From the NCBI GenBank assembly GCA_039033995.1, contig JBCCBP010000067.1, positions 1-11,477 on the forward strand: a stretch of 11,477 bases of DNA, written 5' to 3'. The notes under the pieces were generated by a model. That model was not told where the DNA came from and did not search any database. It saw only the letters and a list, made by a program, of their open reading frames with translations. This document shows, one piece after another, positions 1 through 6,870 of the stretch. This DNA comes from CALBPI01 sp039033995. GTDB taxonomy: Bacteria > Pseudomonadota > Gammaproteobacteria > Steroidobacterales > Woeseiaceae. Positions within the stretch are counted from its first letter, which is position 1. Every line of letters begins with the position of its first letter. Made by a program: the position numbers and the translations under genes.

Positions 1-32
1 ACTGGGCGTCCTTTTCTCCACGGATCTTCGCT

Positions 33-1568
33 ATGCCCGCCATTGGTCAGTCTTTCGCTCGCTTTATTGAACGTGCCGGTCGCAAGATTCCGGATCCGGT
101 CATTATCTTTATGGCCTTCTACCCGGCGGCGTTCCTGGTGACCGTGCTGATGTCTGGCTACAGCTTCGAGACGGTCGGTGCGGGCGGCAGCACCGTCGCG
201 CATCAGATCAACGGCATGCACCAGGCCGAACATATGCGTTGGATATTTGATAACGCGCTGGTGGCCAACTGGCTGGCATTTGGCAACGGTGTCTTGGGCG
301 TCATCCTGGTCGTCATGCTGGCGGTGGGCATTGCCGAGAACTCGGGATTGTTCGGTGCACTGATTAAACGTGCTGGCAGTCACATTCCGGTCAAGCTGCT
401 GCCGTTGTTGCTGGTACTGATTGGCATCCTGAGCTCGATTGCGACGGACGCGGGTTACCTGGTCCTGATCCCGCTCGCCGGCTTGCTGTATGCGGGCATA
501 GGCCGCAATCCACTGATTGGCATGGCGGCTGCTTTCGCTGGCGTGTCAGCTGGCTTCAGCGCAAACATTATTCCCGGGCCTGTTGACGCGATAATAGGCT
601 TGAATGCACAAGTGTTTGCCGAAGCGCAGGGTGTGCCGTTTGCGAATGCAGCGGGTGATGCGCTGAACCCCGTGACGATGCACTATTACTTTATTGTGGT
701 GTCGACGTTCATCCTCGCAGGTACGGGGTTCTGGGTCACGCGTAAGTTTGTGGAGCCGCGGCTCGAAAGTGCTGACTACGTTGTACCTGATGACATTAGC
801 CCCGGCGACTTCGATCTCACGGCCGAAGAGTCGCGCGGCTTGCGAGCCTCGTTCTGGGGCACGCTGGTGGCGTTGCTGATGATTGTCGGCCTTGCGCTGG
901 GGCCGCTGGCGACCTTCACCAACGATGCGGGCAATGAGGTCACTCCCTGGATGAACAACATCATCCTTCTGATCTCGCTGTTCTTCGCCGTGACCGGCGT
1001 TTTCTTTGGTATTGCTGCAGGCCGGTTCACCAAGCTGTGGGATATCGTTGAGGCAATGGTGAAACAGATGAACACCATGGGCTACATCCTGGTGCTGACC
1101 TTCTTCACCTATAACTTCCTCGGCTTGTTGGGCTACAGCGGCCTTGGCACCTGGATCACATTCCTTGGCGCCGAGTTCCTGCAGGCATTGGGTTTACAGA
1201 AATTCCCGGTACTGCTGCTGATCGGTTTCATCTTCACGACCGCGTTGATTAATCTATTCATTGGCGGCCTGACGTCCAAGTGGATGCTGCTGGGCCCAAT
1301 CTTTGTGCCGATGCTGTACTTCGTTAACCCGGAAATGACACCTGACCTTGTTGCCGCCGCCTTCCGCGTTGCCGATTCCTCGACCAATATCATCACACCC
1401 ATGATGGCGTACGCAGGCGTGATCCTGGCGTTCATGCGCAAGTTCCAGCCGAACATGGGCTTTGGTGACATGCTGTTGATCATGCTGCCGTATTCGATCG
1501 CCTTTCTAATGGTGTGGACGGCATTGCTGGTTGGCTTCTTGACGATAGGCATTCCTCTGGGTTTCTAG
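33..1568 (+). CDS. AbgT-family transporter (p-aminobenzoyl-glutamate / antimetabolite carrier)
   Basis: This is a polytopic inner-membrane protein of 511 residues, the usual length for the AbgT family. Family landmarks are the N-terminal amphipathic RFIERAGRKIPDP, the TDAGYL segment (D139), SANIIPGP (about 176-183), the MHYYF helix ending in FVEPRLE, GGLTSKW (W417) and ADSSTNIITP (D448, N452). Characterised relatives are E. coli AbgT, which imports p-aminobenzoyl-glutamate, and Neisseria MtrF and Alcanivorax YdaH, which export sulfonamides; the substrate here cannot be told from sequence. The ATG has only a weak GGA 8 nt upstream. The frame is open to the left edge, so translation could begin further upstream. 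The gene converges on the neighbouring lipoprotein gene and shows no functional link to the rest of the window. Confidence 0.93.
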   Translation: MPAIGQSFARFIERAGRKIPDPVIIFMAFYPAAFLVTVLMSGYSFETVGAGGSTVAHQINGMHQAEHMRWIFDNALVANWLAFGNGVLGVILVVMLAVGIAENSGLFGALIKRAGSHIPVKLLPLLLVLIGILSSIATDAGYLVLIPLAGLLYAGIGRNPLIGMAAAFAGVSAGFSANIIPGPVDAIIGLNAQVFAEAQGVPFANAAGDALNPVTMHYYFIVVSTFILAGTGFWVTRKFVEPRLESADYVVPDDISPGDFDLTAEESRGLRASFWGTLVALLMIVGLALGPLATFTNDAGNEVTPWMNNIILLISLFFAVTGVFFGIAAGRFTKLWDIVEAMVKQMNTMGYILVLTFFTYNFLGLLGYSGLGTWITFLGAEFLQALGLQKFPVLLLIGFIFTTALINLFIGGLTSKWMLLGPIFVPMLYFVNPEMTPDLVAAAFRVADSSTNIITPMMAYAGVILAFMRKFQPNMGFGDMLLIMLPYSIAFLMVWTALLVGFLTIGIPLGF

Positions 1569-1682
1569 CTGGTTTGTCCCGTGGGGTTAAACTGACCAGG
1601 AGTTTCCCAAGGTCGCCAATGCGAACGGTTGCTTGTCTATTTGGTCGAGGGCGAGGCTGATCGTCGCATGGCGGCACCTGGA

Positions 1683-1719
1683 GATGGGCGCCGCACCCCG
1701 GATAACGGCAGCGCCCATC
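1683..1719. terminator. Hairpin between convergent genes
   Basis: GATGGGCGC (1683-1691) and GCGCCCATC (1711-1719) form a perfect 9-bp stem around a 19-nt loop. It starts 3 nt beyond the TAG of the repeat lipoprotein gene and lies about 115 nt past the AbgT stop. No T-run follows on either strand, so it may act as an mRNA 3'-end stabiliser or a weak bidirectional terminator rather than a classical intrinsic one. The rest of 1569-1722 shows nothing I can name. Confidence 0.45.
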
Positions 1720-1722
1720 AAT

Positions 1723-3306
1723 CTAACGCGGCGGCGCATAGAAGAACTCGCCCGCCAGCACATCATCGGAGGTGCCGAATTGGCCGTCCGGGCCGGGCGC
1801 CCCAAACTGACGCCGGTTTAGCAAATTCAGTGCCTCATCGCGTATCAAGACATCGAGGCTGCTCTGCTCGTCATCCGGCGTTTGCCATATGCCATCGATT
1901 CCAGCAGCGCTAAAGACCTCTTGCTGCGCCCACAGCCCCTTGTCGAGTAATCGTCGGACGCGGATCTGTGAAATCACATCATCGTCAGTCAACGGCTGGC
2001 CATCGACCCCGACATCGTTGTAATCGATGATTGTGACAACCGTTTGCATTGGATCGGTATCGTCATAGGTAAAGCGGTTGATCGGCGTCCTGATTTCATC
2101 ATCGCGATTGAACCAGACACCATCCATGCCCGGGCTGGCGCCTCGTATAAAGCTGGTTTGGCGTCCTTCGCTGTCGAATGGGCTGAATTGATAGTTACTG
2201 ATCTCATCATCTGCCGTATACCAAACCCCGTCACTACCTGCACCGGTATAGCTGACCAACTCGATGCGCATCTCTGATTCGTTGCGTTGGGTAGACACGT
2301 AATCAACAATTTCGTCGTCTGCGGTTTCGGCGATGTTGTCTGGCCCGCGCAATATTTCCGTGACAAGCGTGCGCAGCCCGCTGACATCGTATTCATAAAC
2401 GAAAGCGCGCCTGTCAGGATCATCGTCGGCGGTGAACCACACGCCATCGTCACCGGGCGTGCGGAAGCTCGCCGCCACGCGGTCTTCTCCGAACGCCGTA
2501 TACAGGCGCTCACGATAGGATTGCGGCTCATCATCATCCGTCAGCAATAGCCCGTCGGGCCCGGTTCGCCACTGAACATCACGGCTGACAAGGCCATTCG
2601 TCCCTATCTCAAACGTCCGATATGCCGTTACCGTATCGTCCGACGTAAACCACTCGGCATCGGTACCTGCGTCACCGAAACGAGTTTCCGCGATCACATC
2701 GCCGCTCGCATTGCGTGTGAATTCCACATAGCGCCGTGGTGGCTCATCACCACTCTGCCAAATGCCATCGTTGCCCGCATCAGCGCGAGTAATGGTCCGT
2801 AGTGGCAATCCGTTGGTATCGAGTTCGGTATCGGCCTGGGCGACAGTAACACCGTCGATATCGACGATCGTTTGTACCAGCGGTGCCAGAAACGTCCGGA
2901 ACGACGCGTTGATCGTCGGTGCCGTATTGCCTGCCACATCACGCACGCCATCGAGCGTCATCGTGAATGCTGTCCCTTCAGCGAGCGGCGCCAGCGGTGA
3001 GAATGTAACGCTATTGTTGTTAGTGTCGTAGCTAACCTCACCGCGGACACGCACGCCGCGCTCATTGGCGAGAATGACGCTGTCCAGATTAACGGATGAC
3101 GCATCAAGCGCCTCGCTCAGCGTCATGCTTGGGTTTGTAACGATACTGACAGGACTCGCACCGTCCGCCGGTTCGCTGGATTGTAGCGACGGCGCAGTCG
3201 TATCCGCAGGCGGTGGTATGGCCACAGTTGTATTGCTGCTGCCGCCACCGCATCCGGATAATAGGAGGGCCACGGTCATCATCGCGGTCGGTATAGCTGT
3301 CTTCAT
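1723..3306 (-). CDS. Repeat lipoprotein with N-terminal Ig-like domain and ten 36-residue GxDGxWxTxDDE repeats
   Basis: This 527-residue protein has a lipoprotein signal with lipobox LSGC (Cys19) and a Gly/Ser tether, so it should be a surface or periplasmic lipoprotein. Residues about 33-140 look like a bacterial Ig-like domain of the SbsA/Big_5 type (DTTAPSLQSSEPADGA, then VRDVAGN). Residues about 178-515 hold ten repeats whose core reads GxDGxWxTxDDE, followed by an aromatic strand and a YD-repeat-like turn. Core positions are G178, 214, 249, 285, 321, 357, 393, 433, 469 and 505. The acidic turns suggest metal binding, by analogy only. GGAG stands 7 nt before the ATG. The gene lies 200 bp downstream of the kinase gene on the same strand and has its own upstream element shared with the cytolysin-like gene. 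I do not know its function. Confidence 0.88.
   Translation of the reverse strand: MKTAIPTAMMTVALLLSGCGGGSSNTTVAIPPPADTTAPSLQSSEPADGASPVSIVTNPSMTLSEALDASSVNLDSVILANERGVRVRGEVSYDTNNNSVTFSPLAPLAEGTAFTMTLDGVRDVAGNTAPTINASFRTFLAPLVQTIVDIDGVTVAQADTELDTNGLPLRTITRADAGNDGIWQSGDEPPRRYVEFTRNASGDVIAETRFGDAGTDAEWFTSDDTVTAYRTFEIGTNGLVSRDVQWRTGPDGLLLTDDDEPQSYRERLYTAFGEDRVAASFRTPGDDGVWFTADDDPDRRAFVYEYDVSGLRTLVTEILRGPDNIAETADDEIVDYVSTQRNESEMRIELVSYTGAGSDGVWYTADDEISNYQFSPFDSEGRQTSFIRGASPGMDGVWFNRDDEIRTPINRFTYDDTDPMQTVVTIIDYNDVGVDGQPLTDDDVISQIRVRRLLDKGLWAQQEVFSAAGIDGIWQTPDDEQSSLDVLIRDEALNLLNRRQFGAPGPDGQFGTSDDVLAGEFFYAPPR
1762..2775 (-). repeat. Ten tandem 36-residue coding repeats
   Basis: This stretch encodes residues 178-515 of the repeat lipoprotein. 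Core-to-core spacings are 36, 35, 36, 36, 36, 36, 40, 36 and 36 residues. The acidic core is the conserved part (for example GVDGQPLTDDD, GIDGIWQTPDDE, GPDGQFGTSDD) and the intervening strands diverge. The DNA copies are not identical, so the array looks old rather than recently expanded. Confidence 0.85.
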
Positions 3307-3363
3307 CGCAATTCTCCAATTTCATGAGCGTCTATTGGGGAAAGCGACAAAACTGGGTGGGCA

Positions 3364-3375
3364 GGTCGAAGAAAC
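3364..3375 (-). promoter_or_regulatory. Shared 12-mer GTTTCTTCGACC
   Basis: On the minus strand this 12-mer differs by one base from GTTTCTCCGACC in front of the cytolysin-like gene (9491-9502). It follows the ATTTGAC(G/A)TAACC element in both places, but 23 nt after it here and 5 nt after it there. It is therefore not a constant-spacing -10 partner and could be a separate regulator site or chance. Confidence 0.3.
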
Positions 3376-3398
3376 AGGCGGTTATCTCGGCGATCGCA

Positions 3399-3411
3399 GG
3401 TTACGTCAAAT
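3399..3411 (-). promoter_or_regulatory. Shared upstream element ATTTGACGTAACC (candidate -35)
   Basis: The minus-strand sequence ATTTGACGTAACC ends 92 nt before the repeat-lipoprotein ATG. The same element with one substitution ends 93 nt before the cytolysin-like ATG. The TGACGTAACC part resembles the AAC-bearing -35 regions read by ECF sigma factors. The alternative reading is a housekeeping promoter, TTGACG-17 nt-GATAAC, which fits this copy but not the other. No clear conserved -10 was found. The rest of the 200-bp gap (3307-3506) shows nothing else I can name. Confidence 0.5.
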
Positions 3412-3506
3412 GTTGCATCGATGGAGGCGTATCCAACAGGGAGGCGATCTGCAGTTGAAGTAGAGTAGGCGGGACGCCCTCGCTGAACGGTATTGAGGCT
3501 AGTGAC

Positions 3507-6155
3507 TCATTTGTTGTTGTCGAGTATTGCCTGATAGAACGCCGCGCGGTCTGCGTTGCCCGACTGTGTGTGATGGTCGACCAGCGCCTTGGCGGCCACT
3601 GCGTAGAGCGGGTGTTCCGGCAGATCCATCGCCAATCCGTCGAAGACGTTGGTCAGTGTCTTCTCGCCTGTTGTCATGTCGCCGCTGGCAACTTGCGATT
3701 GCCCAACCAGTAGCTGGGCATTGTAGGTCAGCCAGAAACCATCAGGCAGTTGCACCTGGCAGGCTTTGTAGGCCAGCTCTGCCTGGGGAAGCGCATCGGC
3801 TGGACGCTCGAGTTCGAGTAACATCTCAGCATACTGAACACGCGCTAACGCAAGTTGTGGATCGTTCTCATTCCTGGCGACATAGATCGGGATCAATTGC
3901 TCGAAGACTTGCTCGGCGCGCGCGCTGTTGCCTGCATCAGCTTCAAGCGCTGCGAGTTGCCGCATCGCATAAGCCGCATTCAGTTGCTCGCGACCGCCAG
4001 TGCGCTGCGCATGCGCGATCGCTTGCAGGAATGAATCACGCCCCTCATCGGTACGTCCCATATCGCGGTACATACGGCCAAGATTGGTGATCGGTACGGC
4101 CAGGTCCACCGTATCTTCACCGAAAGCCTTGCGTTGCACGTCTATTGCGCGCTGATACAGGGTTTCGGCTGCTTCGAAATTCTGCAGTTCGTGTTCGATT
4201 TGAGCCAGATTGTGCATGTAGACGCCGACATATCCATCGTCGGCGCCGTCCTCGGCGATTGCCTGCGCGAGCACCTCGCGCATCAACGGCGCAGCCAACG
4301 CCTCCTCACCAATGGTGCTGTACAGCTGTGCCAGTGATTGTCGCGCGGCGAGGTAGACAGCATGGTCGGTTCTGCCTAGGCGCTTGCCGGCAGTAATGAT
4401 TTCTTCGTATTGCGCCCGGGCGTTATCGTAGTCGCCCTGTTCAAACAGCGCGTATGCATACTCAACCCGGAAGCGGCTGCGTTCCATGGGATCAATGTCT
4501 GCCAGTGAATCCGCTAGCTTCTGCGCCGTTTCGTAGTGTGTCATCGCCGTCGGGTAATCGCTGAGCTCGCGCAATGCTGTAGCCAGTCCGAGCTCGGCAT
4601 AGGCCAGGCCTTCGGTATCGTTGAGCGATGCATAGATAGCAACAACTTTCTCAAACTGCGCTCGGGCAATATCGTGCTCGGTCAGCGTTGAGTACACTTC
4701 GGCAATATTCAAACCAAGATCTGCGAGTATTCGCGGTTGGTCGGCAAAGTCGCTTGCCAGACGATCAGTCGCCGTATCCAACACTTCTCGTGTGGTGGCA
4801 GATGCGCCGAGCTCGTCCGGCCGCTGTAGCCGAAAAATGTCGAACAGGAACTGGATCATCGCCTGGGAGCGAACAACTTCAGTTTCTGCCACATCGCGCT
4901 GTTGGCTAATCGTCTGTGTGTGATAGATGCCCCCCGCAATCGCTATGGCGACGACGCCCAAACTAAGCCCCACCGCCGCGCGGTGACGTCGCAGGAACTT
5001 GCGGGTCAGGTAGCTGAGCGTACGGCCGCGCGCTGTCACAGGCTGGTTATCCAGATAAGCGCTAATGTCATCGGCAAGCGCGCGCGCCGACACGTAGCGC
5101 GATTGCGCATTCTTGTGCATGGCGGTGAGGATGATCGCATCAAGGTCGCCTTTGAGTTTCGCCGGCTCAAGACGAAAAGATGGCGCCTCTCGATCGTAGT
5201 CGAGAGCTTGTGATGCGGTCGTGCTGGGTTTCGGTGGCTCGGTCTCACAGAGCAGTTTTTCGCGCTCGCTCGGTCGCAGCCCAGTCGTGCTGTATGGCTG
5301 CCGGCCGGTCGTTAACAGATACAGTAGAACGCCCAGCGAGTAGATATCACTACCAGTCGTGATTGGGTCGCCCAGAATCTGCTCCGGGCTTGCGTAGTCG
5401 GGTGTCATCGCACGGTCGCCCAGTGCGGTGACTTCAGCTGCCTCGTCGGCTGCCTCGTCGATAATTTTCGCGATGCCGAAGTCCAGAAGTTTGGGTTGAC
5501 CGCTAGCGGTAACCAGAATATTCGATGGTTTGATGTCGCGATGTACAATCAGGTTCTGATGGGCGAATTGCACCGCGTCGCAGACCTTCGCGAACAATCG
5601 CAGCCGCTGACGAAGACTGAGCGCATGGCGCTCGCAGTAAGCCTTGATTGTCTCGCCCTCAATAAACTCCATGACCAGGAATGCGGTGCCATCTTCGGTG
5701 TTGCCGCCATCGAGGATCCGGGCGATGCCAGGATGGTCGAGTCGCGCGAGGATTTGCCGCTCCTCAAGGAAGCGCAGCTCGTCATCGCGGCTTGTGATAC
5801 GCGCGCCGATCAGCTTGATCGCAACACGCTGCTCGAAGGCACCATCTGATCGCTCGGCCGCAAACACATTGCCCATCCCGCCGCGCGCAATGTGTTCGGT
5901 AATGCGATAAGCCCCGAACTGTTTCCCCAGAAGTGCGTGGCTCGTCTCAAGTTCAAGATCGGATGTCGCATCGCCAACGGCGCGCGTGATGGATGCATCG
6001 GATTGTCGAAAGATCGTGAGTAACTCAGTGAGTTCCGCTGCCAGCGATGGTTCACTCGCATTGATTTCAGTCAGGCGGCGTTCGCACTCCGCCTCGGACA
6101 ATGCACTCAATTCGGTAAACAGGCGTTTGAGCTTGGACCATTTGCCGGTATTCAT
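3507..6155 (-). CDS. Transmembrane Ser/Thr protein kinase with C-terminal TPR domain (PknS-like, ECF43-associated type)
   Basis: This 882-residue protein probably senses a signal and phosphorylates the divergent sigma factor. After a helical N-terminal leader (about 1-75), the Hanks-type kinase domain spans about 80-370. It has the glycine loop IARGGMGNVF (89-98), VAIK (K114), HRDIKPSN (catalytic D207, N212), DFG (225-227) and YASPEQ (254-259), so all catalytic residues are present. A single membrane span follows (AAVGLSLGVVAIAIAGG, from residue 393), then about 400 residues of TPR-like helical pairs (FEAAETLYQRAIDVQRKAFG and relatives), probably periplasmic. The start is the ATG at 6155, preceded by GAGGAG; the open frame reaches 6281 but that longer form lacks a good ribosome site and would overlap the sigma gene. 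The closest characterised analogue I can name is X. citri PknS. It may be followed by read-through into the repeat lipoprotein gene. Confidence 0.92.
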   Translation of the reverse strand: MNTGKWSKLKRLFTELSALSEAECERRLTEINASEPSLAAELTELLTIFRQSDASITRAVGDATSDLELETSHALLGKQFGAYRITEHIARGGMGNVFAAERSDGAFEQRVAIKLIGARITSRDDELRFLEERQILARLDHPGIARILDGGNTEDGTAFLVMEFIEGETIKAYCERHALSLRQRLRLFAKVCDAVQFAHQNLIVHRDIKPSNILVTASGQPKLLDFGIAKIIDEAADEAAEVTALGDRAMTPDYASPEQILGDPITTGSDIYSLGVLLYLLTTGRQPYSTTGLRPSEREKLLCETEPPKPSTTASQALDYDREAPSFRLEPAKLKGDLDAIILTAMHKNAQSRYVSARALADDISAYLDNQPVTARGRTLSYLTRKFLRRHRAAVGLSLGVVAIAIAGGIYHTQTISQQRDVAETEVVRSQAMIQFLFDIFRLQRPDELGASATTREVLDTATDRLASDFADQPRILADLGLNIAEVYSTLTEHDIARAQFEKVVAIYASLNDTEGLAYAELGLATALRELSDYPTAMTHYETAQKLADSLADIDPMERSRFRVEYAYALFEQGDYDNARAQYEEIITAGKRLGRTDHAVYLAARQSLAQLYSTIGEEALAAPLMREVLAQAIAEDGADDGYVGVYMHNLAQIEHELQNFEAAETLYQRAIDVQRKAFGEDTVDLAVPITNLGRMYRDMGRTDEGRDSFLQAIAHAQRTGGREQLNAAYAMRQLAALEADAGNSARAEQVFEQLIPIYVARNENDPQLALARVQYAEMLLELERPADALPQAELAYKACQVQLPDGFWLTYNAQLLVGQSQVASGDMTTGEKTLTNVFDGLAMDLPEHPLYAVAAKALVDHHTQSGNADRAAFYQAILDNNK

Positions 6156-6234
6156 TGACGTCTCCTCACCGCATACGATGCAGTGTAAGGTATATTCCTG
6201 ATTGTTTGGCACGCGCCCACCTTGCGAGGACGTC
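6156..6234. promoter_or_regulatory. Divergent promoter region between kinase and sigma genes, with mirrored GACGTC at both starts
   Basis: These 79 bp must hold the start signals of both genes. TATATT (6191-6196, plus strand) is a plausible -10 for the sigma gene, without a good -35. GACGTC occurs at 6157-6162, one base from the kinase ATG, and at 6229-6234, directly abutting the sigma ATG. With the ribosome sites they form an imperfect inverted repeat (GAGGAGACGTCA / CGAGGACGTC). The ATTTGAC(G/A)TAACC element is not present here, so there is no sign of autoregulation through it. Confidence 0.5.
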
Positions 6235-6786
6235 ATGTCGGAAGAGCCTTCCGTTACTAGTTTGCTTGCCGATTGGCGCAATGGCAGTCAAGGTGCGTTC
6301 GATGCGCTGTCGGCGATTGTCTATGACGAGTTGCGCCGTATTGCCGCAAGACTGATGGCGTCGGAGAACGCTGGCCACACACTGCAGGCCACTGCACTGG
6401 TCAATGAGGCGTATCTTGAGCTGCTGGGTGCCGACGCCAATGTCAATGATCGCCAGCACTTCCTGGCGCTCGCCGCGCGCGTCATGCGCCGAACTCTGGT
6501 CGACCATGCGCGTAGCAAAGGTCGTATCAAACGCGGTGGCGACCAGTTGGCGGTTACCCTCAAGACAGCTGTTGGTAGCGATCAAGATCTCAGTGATGTC
6601 CTTGAGCTTGATGATGCACTGATGCGATTGTCCGCTCATGATCCCACGTTGGCGCAAGCGGTTGAGCTGATCTACTTCGGCGGGCTCACCTACGAGCAAG
6701 CTGCCGACGAGTTGGGCAAATCGCGCACTGGGCTGGTTGAGGACCTCAAGTTTGCCAAGACCTGGTTGCAGCGTGCGATGAGCTAG
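6235..6786 (+). CDS. ECF sigma factor, ECF43-like, with Thr53 in place of the acidic DAED motif
   Basis: This 183-residue sigma-70 family protein has only regions 2 and 4. Region 2 spans about 10-95 and includes HTLQATALVNEAYLEL (48-63) and RVMRRTLVDHARSKGRIKRGG. Region 4 spans about 125-181 with the helix-turn-helix LTYEQAADELGKSRTGLVEDLK. Aligned with ordinary ECF factors (DAEDLVQETFL), the acidic DAED used to bind the RNA polymerase beta' clamp is replaced by QATA (51-54), placing Thr53 where Glu normally stands. This is the hallmark of ECF43-type factors, which are activated by threonine phosphorylation from a neighbouring kinase. The start at 6235 has AGGA 5 nt upstream; the in-frame ATG at 6202 has no ribosome site. 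No anti-sigma gene is visible, in line with kinase control. Confidence 0.92.
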   Translation: MSEEPSVTSLLADWRNGSQGAFDALSAIVYDELRRIAARLMASENAGHTLQATALVNEAYLELLGADANVNDRQHFLALAARVMRRTLVDHARSKGRIKRGGDQLAVTLKTAVGSDQDLSDVLELDDALMRLSAHDPTLAQAVELIYFGGLTYEQAADELGKSRTGLVEDLKFAKTWLQRAMS

Positions 6787-6831
6787 GTAAGCTGCGTTGC
6801 GATGCATCATTCCGTCAGCGAGCAAAGGCCA

Positions 6832-6859
6832 TGAGCCGACTGCCGTGGCAGTCGACTCA
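6832..6859. terminator. Bidirectional hairpin terminator between sigma and cytolysin-like genes
   Basis: TGAGCCGACTGC and GCAGTCGACTCA pair over 11 bp with one C-A mismatch around a CGTG tetraloop. It lies 45 nt past the sigma stop and 11 nt past the stop of the minus-strand lipoprotein gene. A short TTT follows about 8 nt beyond the minus-strand stem, and no T-run follows on the plus strand. The position between two convergent genes supports a shared terminator. Confidence 0.6.
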
Positions 6860-6870
6860 CCGCCAACGCA

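Noticed and set aside
1569..1602. Possible terminator hairpin directly after the AbgT stop (CTGGT ... ACCAG)
   Set aside because: The stem is short, needs bulges and lacks a T-run.
1762..2775. Rhs/YD toxin protein
   Set aside because: The strands are only loosely YD-like, and there is no Rhs core cleavage motif, variable C-terminal toxin or adjacent immunity gene.
3065..3463. Plus-strand 132-codon frame reaching into the gap between the lipoprotein and kinase genes
   Set aside because: Most of it is antisense to the lipoprotein N-terminus, and the intergenic part has no start signal or recognisable motif.
6202..6234. Upstream in-frame ATG as the sigma start
   Set aside because: No ribosome site; the ATG at 6235 has AGGA at good spacing and begins where the family normally begins.
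6166..6825. Long open frame of 219 codons antisense to the sigma gene
   Set aside because: It mirrors the clear sigma coding frame, has no ribosome site and no recognisable protein features.
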